A DNA stretch of 64,000 nt from Neurospora tetrasperma FGSC 2508 (GCF_000213175.1 NW_009799179.1:2152632-2216631); one strand, 5' to 3'. Counted from the stretch's first letter, positions 47,441 to 59,300 are shown. Notes: generated by a model not told the origin, from the sequence alone. Numbers and translations are program-made.

Positions 47441-48885
47441 CTAAAAGTCCCCAAAGTACTTTTCGTACTTTTCAAACATCTCATCCGTGTACGCCTCATT
47501 GTTGACGTCCTGCTCCGGGTAGAGGGCGAAGCACGAAGCGTCGCCGGGGTGACTTAGGTGAGGAATGATGGGGCCCTTGTGCCGTCTTTGCTCCACAGCC
47601 TCCCAGTCGACGCCCTTGAACCATGGGTGCGCCTTCACTCTTGCCGCGCCGCCGCTCATGTTGCCGAGTCGCATGGTCCGATCGACTGTGCAGAAGGACC
47701 GGATGATGTCCTTGGCTTCTTCGCTGATTTCTGTTGACGAGGGGAATAGAACCGGCTTTTCTACGATTCTGACTTGGGTGTTAGTGACGGTGAACTTGCA
47801 TCTGGAGCAGCAGCTCAAATTGGCAATAACTCACTGTCTGTAAATCTCTAGGGGATTGTTGTGGTAAAACGGGGGATAGCCCGTCAGGAATTCGTATATC
47901 AAGATCCCCAACGCCCACCAGTCCACCGCTGTCGTGTGGCCTTTATTCTGAATAACCTCGGGCGCCAGGTACTCGGGAGTGCCACAAAGGGTGTAGGTCT
48001 CGACCGGGCGTTCAACGTCCTTGTACCCCAGCCGCTTGGCAAAACCAAAATCGACCAGCTTAATGTGCCCATTCGCATCCAACAGCAGATTCTCGGGCTT
48101 CATATCCCGGTAAGCTATCCCACCCTGCTCTTCGTGGAGGTACTCGAGCACGAGCACAATCTCAGCCGCGTAGAAGCGTGCCATCTCCTCATCGAACCGT
48201 CGGTATTTGCGCAGGTATGTGAACAGCTCTCCGCCCGGAATGTAGTCGAGCAGGAGGTAGAGGAAGTCGTGGTCGGAAAAGGAGGCTTGCAGACTGGTGA
48301 TGAACGGGTGGCCTGTTACATCCTGGAGGATCTGTCGCTCGTGGCGCACATGGTCAATTTGTTTTAGTCTGATCACTGTAACCACCTATTAGTGATCCTG
48401 ACGCCCGACATTCTCTGTTTTCAAAACCAACCTTCCGTCTTTCTCAAAATCTTTAATGCGTAGACCTTTTGACGGTCGATTTCTGTGCCATTGGCTGGTC
48501 GGACGAGTACCACACGAGCGAAAGTGCCTATCGCCCCGTTTATAAGTGGTTAGCAACACAGTCCGTGAGGCGCGTTGGAAAGGAGTCTTGGAACCGTACC
48601 AGTTCCTAATGTCCTTATACGGTGAAAGTCGCTCAGCCGGGGCTTGCGCGTGGCCATCTCGAATCCACCACTCGTATCATTGTTCTTTTGCGTTTGTGAT
48701 GGGTCATTTCGGCGTTGGTCGTTCTGGTAAGAGTGGTGCTGCGAGAGCATGCAGGGATGAAGTTGCGGTTGCGATTGCGTCTGCTGCTGTTGTTGGCGCT
48801 GCTGGGCGGCTGCAAGTAACCCCTTTGCCTGCAGTGGGTGTAGCCCACCGCCAAATGGGTGTGACGAGGCGACGGTGGCCGCCAT
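47441..48885 (-). CDS. pkac-2: cAMP-dependent protein kinase catalytic subunit 2
   Basis: An AGC-family Ser/Thr kinase, 416 residues, resembling the second PKA catalytic subunit of filamentous fungi (Aspergillus PkaB, Neurospora PKAC-2). Exons are 48885-48600, 48527-48432, 48375-47835 and 47768-47441. The introns are 72, 56 and 66 bp, and the second has a weak GTTGGT donor. All joins keep frame (GTG-TFARV, KTE-VIRLKQ, EIYRQ-IVEKP). The Gly loop is LGTGTFARV (about 93), the catalytic loop is YRDMKPEN (about 217), then DFG (about 233) and GTPEYLAPE (about 257). It ends YFGDF, the PKA-type FxxF terminus. The N-terminus is Gln-rich (QQRQQQQQTQSQPQ). I start at MAATVASSHPFGGG. The frame stays open to an ATG at 49113, which would add 76 residues. 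The long N-terminus and FxxF end separate it from PKC and Sch9 types. Confidence 0.93.
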
Positions 48886-51800
48886 GTTGGATGCGGCGGA
48901 CCAGTGAGTTACTCTGAAAGGGGCAGCTATGTTTCCGTCTTTCGAGTCGTCCGACAAGATGCGTTTGGAGGTATCGACAAAGGTCCCTATGGTGGCTAAG
49001 TTGAAGAGGAACGTAAAGGTGGAAAGGCAATGCGAGGGGTAGAGTAAAAAGCGCCCGTGGCTAGGTTGCTGTTCCGCTCGTGATGTTTCCCGAGATAGCT
49101 GAGGTGATAGCACTCGGTATCAGGCCACCAAAGATTATGCGAGACTGATAGATACGGAAGAAGGGCCGAAGGGGAAAATTCCGTCAACGCCGTAACCAGT
49201 CAAGAGGGCGCATCAAACGAAGACGTCCAGACAGGATATACAGCAAGCAAAAAGGGTAGGTAGGTGTAGTCGGCGAAGAGCGTCAGGGGTTCAAGTTGTC
49301 GAGCGTAGTGTCTAGACTATATGTATATGTATCGAGATTGTACTTCTGTGGGCCACAGGCTACTAAGTAATGCCGGGCAGAGTCAATGGCAGATCGTTAC
49401 TGTACAGTGCTGTGCCGGGGCGGAAAGTGAAGAGACGGGGACAGAGTTTAAAGAACGGGAGAAGACGTTCATGTGGTAGGTTACGGCGGGGTTCTTGACA
49501 TAAGTTCGTTGGTTCTCGGGTAGAGGTCGGGCCCCATCCGGCCCAGCGGGATGCCAGTGACGAAGAGCAATAGAGAAAAGGGAAGGTGGGAAACTGGAGT
49601 CCTGTATAATCGTGGGACTAAAAGTAGGTAGAGGTAGTCATGAATCTGAGGCCCGGCATGGGTATGAACGGTGTGAACAGACAACGGTCACGATCCATTG
49701 CTTCACTCGGACACCCCATCACGACATCAAATGCCTACACCTTACCGTACCTTATCCCCGCCAGGTTCAACGAGTCTTGCTGGTGGAACGGAGTTCTCTT
49801 CCTGACGGACTCCTCACTGCCCACCAGGCACTACTGTAGTGTACCTAAAGATATCGATGTGTGCAGTGATTCACGCGCTTCGCAGTGGGGGGAATGGTGG
49901 GATGAGACCTGGGGGTGTGGGCATTGTGGGCAGTGTGGGATTTGTTTGGGAGCGATGGCGGCGGGGATGACGTTGGTTTCTGCAGACCCCAGTTCTCTGC
50001 GCGACATCTCGTGGGCCTGGGTTGCCCTGAATGTCGCCCTGAGATGCGAGAGGCACGGTTCTCTGGACCAAACGGACCGATCGGCGGCGAATCACAGCGA
50101 ATCACGTCTTTTACAAGTCCGAGACGGGACCCGGAACTTGACGAAGGCTGCATCTATAAAGACTATTTATGTAAAGGGCGGCGAGGGCGGCTTGCGTTTC
50201 CCTTTTTGCGAGGTGTTTTCTTTTTCAATGTGAGAGTGAAAGAAAGAGAGAGAGAGAGAGAAACAAAGTGGACAAGGTCCGGTTACTTGGGTTCCTTGAC
50301 AAGAATAGATACAATAACAGATACAATAATGCACGGTGATACTGACACTGAGCGCTCGGAGACCACTCAGCTGAGGGAAACACAGACTTCAAAGCTACCT
50401 ATAGTTCTATTACCAACGATCCATTTATATAGACACTCCTAGCTACGCTACAAGCTACTACACTACATTGTAAAGGATCATTTCAGGGTAATTTCAATCT
50501 AGGAAAGAACCGGCTCGACGGTTGTTGATATTCCCGTCCTCGTCAAGGATTTGCTGCCGGGACCCTCCGCCGCCAGCGCCTAAAACAGCCGCACGACCCG
50601 GTTTGAATCGTAATTGCGGGGTTTCTCAGGCACCGTTAGGTAGTCCGGGGTTCAAAGAGGAGCTTACGTATCCTACTGCGTACGCAGTACATATGTACAC
50701 TGCGTCAGCGTACAGAAAAATACTGGGGATGTTGATGTCCATCTCGATATTCGTTTTCCTTGGACGACGTCGTCTAGAATACTTACCTTACATATTTTCA
50801 ACAAGTGGCGGCTGCCATGCTCGTTTCCTGTTCGTTAGACGGTTAGATGGGGAGCCGCCCCAACGCCTGTGACCACCTCCGGCTGTACCTTTTCCTTCCC
50901 GCCCGTGCCTGCTTTAGACTTTCCGTCCCATGCTTCCTACCTAGTAGTCTAGGTACCATCGATGCGTGCTTCATGAAGGAGTGGAAAACCAGCGGCACCT
51001 GCCCCTGAAATCTCCAGCCTAAACGCTGGTCGTTCCCGTCGTGTGACAAATTGGTTGCCGTACCTAGCTTTTCAATCTCCACGCAGGGTCTTCTCCAGTT
51101 CCATCCGCTCCTATGTAAAACGAAAGTTGCGGGGCTTAGTTACTTCAGTTGTATACCTAACACCCCATGACATCACACACACAGGTACATGCCTAGGACG
51201 GCGGTGACTTAGTTGCCACAACTGCGAATAGCTTCGTGTTACATTTCGAAGCACTGGCACCTATTCAGTCCGAGACAAGTTCAGTTTTGTAACGCTTGTG
51301 TGTGATAGTCAGTGAGTGACGGTTGGCAAAAATAGGCCGTTAATCTCCGATGTCCAGCCCATTCGGGGCCATCCGCCAAGCGCTAAACATTCCCCCCACC
51401 CAGTCTGAAGCTTGAAAACCACCATCAAAATGAAAGAACGGAAGCGTGATAAACACAGAATAGGAAACAATTCAGTCAAACTTTTGGTATTTCGTGTGTT
51501 CTGTACATGAGATTCACGAGAGAGCTCGTCTTGCTCGTCATGTTGCAGACCTTCACAACATCGATCCAAGAGGAACCAGTGTCGAAACTCTCCTTACCCA
51601 CGATATCCCATCACCTCGTCGTGTGCCTCGTGTGGCGGGCTCCTGGCGGCCGTGTTGAACGAAGGGGATATTGTCCATGCGTATGCATGTTCTGATACGA
51701 GGGCGCTGACTCGTTTGGGTCGCTCAGACCTGACCTCTCGGCTGCTTTATTTTGTTTTCCTTCCAAAGAGAAAAAAAAAGGTTCTTGCTTCGGACATTGT

Positions 51801-52220
51801 ACGTGGGTGATTGATGCCGCACATATCAGCACACTCGGATGGGAGCTTATCCGAGATTCTGATCTGTATGCCTTCTATATTGTTGATTTTGATAGGCTAC
51901 CCAAGTGGACAGGCACGCAATAATGATGCATATTGATAACCGGAGTAAGAGAGGTACACAAGCCTTGAGGCAAGAGAATCTATCTTCTTGAGAATGACCA
52001 CGCCGATCCATGGAAACCCAACCAACCCTCTTCAGATCTCAGAAGTGCATCGTAGGTATATCCTCCTCATAGAAACCATCAGGTTGCTCATGTAGACGTA
52101 GAGGTTCGTAACCATTCCGTACCCCCTTCTTATCCTCGTGCCCCGTATCCAAGAATTTGCAAACCCAAGAAACCGCCCATGCATCCACATTCATCGTAAC
52201 CCATCCTCAAAGCCCATTTA
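48886..52220. other. Long intergenic region, PKA promoter
   Basis: These 3.3 kb hold no supported gene. They include a TAGGTAGGT motif at 49256, an (AG)n run at 50246-50261 and short repeats of the form GATACAATAA near 50306-50330. The 197-codon plus-strand frame at 49640 has no coding bias. Confidence 0.6.
50246..50261 (+). repeat. (AG)n microsatellite
   Basis: Eight AG units in a purine-rich block in the spacer between the PKA and 5-phosphatase genes. No function is evident. Confidence 0.75.
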
Positions 52221-53943
52221 CTACCAATCGCGTAACAACCACCAACTCCCAACACCCATAACCAATGAAGTAGCCAACACCAGCGCTCCCTCCTTCGTAC
52301 TCCAAATGAACGCCGTCCACCCCACCACCACCTCCTTCCTCCTGGCCGCCGCCCTCCTCTCCCAAGCATGTACATCCACGGCGACCGGCATCGACACCCT
52401 GGGGTCCCTTTTCCATTCTTCTTCTACTTCCCGTTCGCCCTCACCCTCGCCAACTAAACGTAGCCTCATCGCCTCCTCCCCCAAAACCGGCACCTTCGCC
52501 CTGAAGAACACAGGTCGGTGATCACTCGTCTCCACGACCGGCAGAGAATCGTACACTTCCACTTCCACTTTCACCTTTTCCCGCTCTGCTGCCTCTGGCT
52601 GCTGCTCTAGCTCCGTTGTTGTCGTAACCCAAGGCGGAACATCCAAATACAAAACCCTATCACACCACCCCGGCCACCGATGGCTCGCAAACCGCCACGG
52701 CACCTCCGGCACTCCATTCACTTTATCCCCCCTTTTCACCGCTTCCTCATTGACCGCCTCCCCCTTGGTTGGATGGATGTCGTATTTATACGTCGGACCA
52801 AAGGTTATCGGCGCCTCGGAAAGGCCGTGCATAGTTCGTCCGGCTTCGCGCTCTTGAGTAAGTTGGTCACGAGGCAAAAAGTGGGAGAAGTGGTTGCCCG
52901 AGGAAGCATCGAAGGAAGGGTAGGTGGCGAGGGGAGGGGGTGTGGTGGTGTCAATGCGGTAGTTGAGGTCGCCAGCTAGGAAGAGGTGGGAGGTTGGTTT
53001 GAAGATGGAAATTTGTTGGAGGGTGGATTCGTCGGAAGCGCTGCGTCTGGGGTTGTTGAGGAGGGGTTGGGCGTCAGAATCGCCATCGCCGTTTCCGTAC
53101 GCGAGATCGGTATGGTCGTCGGCATCGGCTGAGCTGCTGTCCCGAGTACGAGCCACAGGCGCCGTGTCCCCCGCCCCAGACCTATCCGGCGTCGACCGCG
53201 CTGCTCGGCTTTCGGATGGGAACTCGCCGGCGGGCAAAACGTTGCGCGGATTGGCGAAAGTCAGGCCTGACACGATACTGCGCCAGTTGGCGTTGCGCTT
53301 CTTGAGGTTCCATTCCATCGCAGCCAGATGTGTGGCCACAAAGGTGAGTTCCGTCGTCTTTGCTTGTTCTGTTGTTGTCGTTATCGCGTTGTCATTGCCA
53401 TCCACGACATCGCTCCAAGTAACCCGTAGCCCTACCGCACCCTTGTTGCCCATATCCGCGGCGCCAAATCCACACTCTGCTTCCTCGATCTGCTGGATCT
53501 TGGATGGGTCACGGGCAAAGAGCAGGATGGCTGTCATCCCGACGTTTTTGGCCCGGATGAGCTTGTATGGGTCACCACTGGCGCCATCACTGCTTGTCCC
53601 GTATTCATCGGCCTCTTCGAGTAGTTGTCCAGCAGCGAGGTTCAACGCCTCCCCGTACCGAGCGTAGTACGTGTTCAAAAAGTAAGGGCCGATGAAGGAG
53701 TAAGCCAGCGGGGCTACTTCTTGTAGAGAGCTGAATATCAATGGTGAGCGAAAGTTACAGCATCACTTTGGATTGGAAGACTACTCACAAAACAACCACG
53801 TCCGGCAACGTATTGCCATTCCCTTTTCCTACACCTTGCGCCGACAGAGCCGCCTTCAAGTGCGCCGCCCAAACGGCGACATTGATGAGATTCTTTGCGC
53901 AGTTGAAAGTGAGGATGAAGAGGTCAATAGTTGAGGGCGTCAT
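52221..53943 (-). CDS. Tail-anchored inositol-polyphosphate 5-phosphatase (Inp54-like)
   Basis: A phosphoinositide 5-phosphatase of 554 residues, probably acting on PI(4,5)P2. Exon 1 is 53789-53943 (MTPSTIDLFILTFNCAKN). A 58-bp intron with a GTGAGT donor and a TTCAG acceptor leads to exon 2, 52221-53730. The join reads PDVVV-FSLQEVAP, the expected first catalytic block. Other 5-phosphatase motifs are GNKGAVGLRV (about 148), FVATHLAAMEWNLKKRN, LAGDLNYRI (about 300), WPGWCDRVLYLD (about 410) and SDHRPVFF (about 455). The last 20 residues (ALVLATSLVMGVGSWWLLRD) form a single hydrophobic helix, so the protein is likely tail-anchored in the ER like yeast Inp54. A disordered insertion rich in Ser, Asp and Arg (about 215-280) lies between the catalytic blocks. 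Without exon 1 the frame would lack its N-terminal strand. Confidence 0.92.
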
Positions 53944-54755
53944 TTTCCGCGATCGCGTAGAGAGGGTCGCGAGGACGGCTTGCTGAGTGCTGCTGGCGTT
54001 AAGACGCGCGTTTGTTGTTATTGGTTTCTCACCAAATGAAAGATGCAGCAGCTGTTGTTGTTAAAGAGGAAAGTGCGCTTTGGTCTGTTGACATCAAACG
54101 CCCCGGATATGTCAAGCACACTCAAGGTTGAAGTATGGATAGATATCTCTGTGATGTATGTATGCTGGATCAATCGATATGAATTAGAAGTCTAGAACCG
54201 AGTCCTCCGGAGCACAAGTTTATGTGGTGCGCACGAGAGGTTGTCATGAATCGGCTGATTCAGATGCTGTTGAGGTATCGTTATGTGGGGTCCCGAGTGT
54301 GGCTTGGCCTGGGACCAAATGTCTTGATTCCCTGCAGTGCCGTTCGTGTTGATCCAAGACGAGACGAAAGTTCAGTCGAATCCAACAATTCAATTGGTGG
54401 GGCGAAATAGGTTATTAGGGCGTAGTTTTATTCCAGCAAGGCCTCCGAGTTCATGAGTTGAAGTGTTGAGGGTTTCTTGACTCTTGAAGACTTACGGAAT
54501 CGAATAGTCCCAACAACAGTGTAGCTGAGCAGAGCGCTTGCCTTCAAGAGGTTGAAATGTGGTGAGAGAATAGAAGTTGTGAATCGAACTACGAACAAGG
54601 ATTGACTCCGGGATAGGTATATCCAGAAGCCGCAAGCTATAAGTGATAAGTGCCGCCTAATATTTTTTTTTTTTTCTTTTTTTCTTTTTTTATGTATCAT
54701 CATATCTACCATGTTCCCATCGCCGTGGTACACCGGCCCTCATGCCATGGTAGGA
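53944..54755. other. Intergenic region, 5-phosphatase promoter
   Basis: The 5' flank of the phosphatase. A T-rich tract at about 54661-54690 would read on the minus strand as a Lys-rich frame (54428-54733) with no recognised motif. No gene is called. Confidence 0.5.
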
Positions 54756-54971
54756 TTAGAAATGTTGTGATTGGACCAGAGGTGTGACGTAGACATTACA
54801 GCCTCTTTCAGACACCGCTGTTTTGCTTGTCTTAGGGTCAATTCGGCCAGCCCGTACGCTGGTAATCAAGGCTGAGCCGTCGGTGGCTTCACCAGCACAT
54901 GTAATCAATAACCCCATTTGGACAGACAAGAGAATTAGGTAACTGCAGAACAGCACGATTATCTTGCTCAT
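54756..54971 (-). CDS. Candidate small secreted protein
   Basis: A 71-codon frame from the ATG at 54971. Residues 1 to about 26 are a textbook hydrophobic signal (MSKIIVLFCSYLILLSVQMG then LLITCAGEA). About 46 polar residues follow (ATDGSALITSVRAGRIDPK, GCNVYVTPLV). After the predicted cleavage one or two cysteines remain. Codon use is moderately C/G-ending in the mature part. I do not recognise a family. It is too short to be sure of, and could be one exon of something larger or a chance frame. The frame extends 14 codons upstream to another ATG at 55013. Confidence 0.35.
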   Translation of the reverse strand: MSKIIVLFCSYLILLSVQMGLLITCAGEATDGSALITSVRAGRIDPKTSKTAVSERGCNVYVTPLVQSQHF

Positions 54972-55149
54972 GGAAGCTACATGCACGCAGACACAACTTC
55001 GGCAACGGTCCAATAGGGCTAAGATATGAGACGTGTATTAGGAGAACTAGCTTGAATTTCATGTTGCCCGAGCTCTTTCCACGTGGTGTATACCAGTCAT
55101 ATCCGTCTTGTCTCCATGATGTCAGCCAAGTCCCTGAAATATCCCAAGG

Positions 55150-56132
55150 TCAAAGCTCTCCCACAAAAGCAGGCGGCTGAAAGGTGCCCTTCTCTATCTG
55201 CGGTGCTCCTGATATTTCGATTTGGGTACGAGGTCGTGAACGCGTAACCATCGTGTCGATATGGGAGAGCCACCGCGCCAGCAGATGCATCCAGGAATCT
55301 TCGAACTGAGCTAAGAGGCTATCTCTGCTTGTCCAACCTAGAACCTCCAGCCGATCGAATTTGACAGGACCTCGCCGTGTCACTGAGCAGTGGCCGCGTT
55401 CACGGAATCTCCATCGTCTGGACGGAAACTTTGGCACATAGGCGCCATAGACCAATAACCACCCCGTGACCTGAACTCTGCTACATGATACCGAGCTAAT
55501 ACCAACTGACCAACGATTGATGTATATGACTTTCGCAAAAAGGTGTAACGCTTCGTCCCCTAATGCCTCCCCACAAGCGAGACCCGATGCGAGAGAAATG
55601 ACACACCAAAAGGAAATCGTGCATAACAGTAAACGAAAACAAAACAATGGGAAACGGGATGCCGACTGGGAAGATGCTTATTGTTATCTCGCAACGACAT
55701 GACTCGAACGAGACTTTTGCCATGAATGGCCCGTCTTGATCAAGCCGTATCTCATGACCGCTGCTGCAATTCCGACGGCATTTTGAACCTCGGCCCATAG
55801 AAAGGCCAAGGTCTCCAACTTCAGCACCCCAGAAATCCGGGATACTGGGCATGCCGTTCGTAAGGTCTGCGGTCAGATAGGAGCAAGACAGATTCGACCA
55901 AGAGTCGAACTGCACTGCCGCCATAAACCGAAGATCCGTCCGAGCCATGAATAAGGGCAGTAACTGATAGAGATGTCGAAGAACGAAGAGAAGCAATCTG
56001 TCGCAAGTAATCCGTCTGGCTGTGTAGAGGAGATGCATCGGTCGATGGTGCAGGCCAGGTACAGCCATCCGCTTCCACTCCATCCAAACGCTCGGGGAGC
56101 GTTGGATGACGAGAGGCGGGTGCAGAAATCAA
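55150..56132 (-). pseudogene. Frameshifted gene of unknown family
   Basis: Protein-like translation continues through the minus strand but changes frame at least three times. It begins at 56132-55821 (TDYLRQIASLRSSTSLSVTA). A second frame covers about 55830-55690 (LETLAFLWAEVQNAVGIAAA, MRYGLIKTGHSW). A third covers about 55690-55600 (SIFPVGIPFPIVLFSFTVMH). It then returns to the second frame, 55615-55150 (IYINRWSVGISSVSCSRVQV, EDSWMHLLARWLSHIDTM, end PPAFVGEL). The shifts happen with no room for introns. The middle is hydrophobic with one or two possible membrane helices. Codon use in the segments is coding-like. I do not recognise the family. I read it as a decayed gene. Sequence errors could in principle give the same picture. 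Confidence 0.45.
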
Positions 56133-56219
56133 ACCATTTGACCAATGCGCAATCTGCTACTCCAACAACCCGCCGAAGATCTTGTTCCAAGTAGATACCA
56201 TGTGCGAGCAACCGCAGTC

Positions 56220-57593
56220 TCATTCCATAGGACGATACCTGCCGGCCACATGTCCGGAGCCAGCGCCTTGACCTTTAGCAGCCGAGCGCAGCCTATTATC
56301 GCAAACTGAACGTCAGCCATCATGTCAGCATTCTACCTCCGGCCAGCGTTATTGAGTACACCAAACTCGAAGGAAACAAGATTCCTTACTAGGAATGCTG
56401 GGCTAGGCTGGCAAACTCACATCCTGTCGCTGCCACCGACGGCACGGCTGGTCTCAGGTGTCTCGCCGGTCATGGGCTTCCTGGATCCGCTCCTCAGGGC
56501 CTGCTGAGGGTCCTTACGAGCAGCAGCCTGGGCCGCCTCCTTGGAGTCCGCAGGCTGGGGCTGGCTGGAGTTGCCAGCAGCCTGCTGGATAGCCTGGGCG
56601 TTCTTCTGGTACTTGTAGACGGTCCAGTCAAAGACGTAGTCGTACTGGAAACCCTCGCGGACGAACAGGTCACGGAAGATCTTGCGGAGATAGCTGTAAT
56701 CAGGCTTGTCATCGAAGCGGAGGGAGCGAGTGTAGTTGAGGTAGATGGCAAACTCGTTGGGGAAGCCGCGGCAAAGAACCTCGGTAGGAGTGGTCATCTT
56801 CTTCTCCATGATGCGGTCGTACTTCTGCTTCTTGGTGGCAGCCTTAAGGCCCTGCCACGGGAGGGAACCGCGGCAAAAGTAAAGCATGACGTAGCCAAGG
56901 GACTCCATGTCGTCACGGCGAGACTGCTCGACGCCGAGATGCGTGTTGATGGAGGCATAACGGGCAGTGCCAGTAAGGTTCTTGTTCTCTCTGTAAGGAA
57001 TGTGGAAGTGAGTCTTGGGATCTCTGTACTTCTTGGCAAGACCAAAATCGATCACGTTGACCTGGTTGCCACGCTTGCCAATCCCCATAAGGAAGTTGTC
57101 AGGCTTGATGTCGCGGTGGATGAACGACTTGGCATGGATGTACTCGATGCGGGAGATGAGCTGATCAGCAAGCAGCAAGACAGTCTTCAGAGAGAACTTG
57201 CGGTTGCAGAAGTTGAACAGATCCTCCAAGCTGGGGCCAAGAAGGTCGAGGACCATGGCGTTGTAGTCACACTCAGTGCCGAACCAGCGGACAAAGGGGA
57301 TACCGACGCCACCGGCGAGAGACTTGTAAACGCGGGCCTCGTACTCTAGCTGAGGGTGTTTGGCCTTCACGCTCTCCAGCTTGATGGCAATCTCCTCACC
57401 GGAGATGATGTTGGTGCCGAGATAAATGTCACCGAAAGAACCAGAGCCGATCTTGCGACCGATCCGGTACTTGTTACCGACGCGGAGATCCTAGCCTTCC
57501 AGTTAGCAGGATGCAACCTTTGACGTTGGCCACCAAAGGCCCAGTAGGCCGTGGTGATTCGGAATTGACGGATAAGCGTACCATGGTAGTCAT
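56220..57593 (-). CDS. ck-1a: Casein kinase I (CK-1a)
   Basis: A CK1 delta/epsilon/Hrr25-type Ser/Thr kinase of 384 residues. In Neurospora CK-1a phosphorylates the clock protein FRQ and the White Collar complex, and it is essential. Exons are 57582-57593 (12 bases, MTTM), 56421-57490 and 56220-56292. Introns are 91 bp (GTACGC donor, GCTAAC branch) and 128 bp (GTGAGT donor, TAG acceptor). Kinase landmarks are [12 protein letters not shown], the Lys of [25 protein letters not shown] and the CK1 signature [20 protein letters not shown]. The KKQKYDR nuclear-type motif lies after the catalytic core. The tail after about residue 300 is Gln/Ala/Ser-rich, the part that in CK1s is autophosphorylated and inhibitory. 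The last donor overlaps the stop of the unspliced form (ATGTGAGT), so intron retention gives a 361-residue protein ending GGSDRM. Confidence 0.95.
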
Positions 57594-59300
57594 GTTTGCG
57601 GTTAATAGGGGAGAAAGACGGATCCCAGAAGATCAGTAACTATAGCCGATAGATGTCAGTAAAAGGGCCATCAAGGTACGCATACGTAATGATGTCGAAC
57701 GCTGAGCTGTTGAGAAAGGCCGGTGTCGTCCAAGGTGTTTGGGCGGGAGTCCTTGCCCGGCTCGGTCACAATAGGTTGTTCGACTGCTCCATGAAGTGGC
57801 CCATGTGTCAATGGTGACGGCAACATTTCCAGAAACCTCTGCAAACACATCCACATCGTGCATCGCCCTGGAAGAGCGTCTGGACGGCGTGACAACACTG
57901 TCCATCAGGGCTATGTCGACACGGACGCGTTCAACGATGGCCTTGGCGACGCTGCCATCCTTGGTGAGCATTGTAGTGATGCCATTCCCACCATCATGCC
58001 AAGTAGGTTGTCGAGGCTATTGAAAAGCCTATCAAGTCGGTGTCGTTGACCGATGGCGACGGTGTGCATCCGGGCAAACAGCGGGCAAAGGCGGCCAGTG
58101 CGGGCAGATTGGTTGGCGGACAGACCAACAATCAGCTCACCGATACATGGCGGCAGCTGAGTGGAACCACCACAATGCGTGCAGTAACCTCCCTCGCTCG
58201 CTGGGAACGACGACCCTTCTGACGGAGATGATGATGGAAGTTTTAACTCACTCTTCGGCGGGATGTGTTCTCCTTTTGTAGACGGTCGTCGCAGACCGAA
58301 TGCTGTGCTCAAGGGTCGTCGGGACCAGGATGGCAATGAATAATCGAGAGGGGCGTGCGTGCCGAAGAAGGCTGCTTAAGTGATGTTGGAGCGTCGTGGG
58401 CGATGAAATGCAGCTCAATCTGTACGGGTATGTGTTAAAATGCAGTCGAGACGAAGCGTGCAGCGGCAAGCTGATGGACGCGGGCTTGGTGTTGATGTAT
58501 GGTGCAGCATGCGGGGGAAAATAAAACAAGAGATTGTTTTGGTGGTTGGGGTAGGTTCTCTTACCGTCGTCGTCGACGCCGGGAAATTTTAGGTCGTCGG
58601 TGGTGAGACGGGGGGCGAGGGAAAGGACGATGTGAAGAGGGAAACGAGACGGCGAGAAGGGAGGAGGAGGCAGTTTGGTGACTGGGACCGACTGGGACTT
58701 CTGGACAGCCGACCGACCTGGGGGACTGGGGACTGGCAGGATTTGAGGATGGCAACGCCAAGTGCCAGCCAGGCTCGCCAGATCGACCAGGCCCAGCCAG
58801 CGCGCGCTCTTTTGGCTTGGTTCTTGGCGGCATCCAGCTGGCGAACTGACGGGAAGTGGAGGAGCCGTGATCCACCGCCGCCATCCACAGTGTCACAGTG
58901 CGGGCCAAGCAATAAGCCGGACACAGTGCCAAGGTGAGCGAGATGGCAAAAAATGACTGGAGCTCTCTCACTGCACTGCACCGTCGGACAGCGAGCCACC
59001 TCAGGCAAGGGCCAGGCGTCCCAGGCCTGCCAGGGCATTGGAGGGCGGAGTTTCATGTGGCTTCTGGGCGCGCCCTTTTCTCTGGCAATGTCCAACTGTC
59101 ATCCAAAGATCTCCGAATGCAGGCTTGCCTTTCAAACAAACAAAATCTGCTGATTTGCAGTTCCCCAACTGGAAGGCAAGACGCCGGCAACACCTTACGA
59201 CGGCAGGGTAGGATGCGGGCGGGCACTGCAGTGGACATTGCGTGGGCAAGGCAAACGTGCTGCGGTAAGGTAAGGTAACCGAAAGGCTTATACTTGATAA
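57594..59300. promoter_or_regulatory. ck-1a leader with probable 5'UTR intron and promoter region
   Basis: Just upstream of the ck-1a ATG a CTGAC branch and a TATAG acceptor (exon resuming at 57639) pair with a strong GTGAGT donor at 58251, predicting a 611-bp intron in the untranslated leader. Minus-strand sequence beyond 58252 is rich in C/T and CAAC-type leader motifs. A (GTC)n-like run lies at about 58565-58575. Transcription probably starts somewhere beyond 58300. No coding frame here is convincing. Confidence 0.45.

Noticed and set aside
49640-50233. Plus-strand frame of 197 codons
   Set aside because: It has Trp/Cys/Gly-rich composition, no coding codon bias, and overlapping frames of similar length on both strands.
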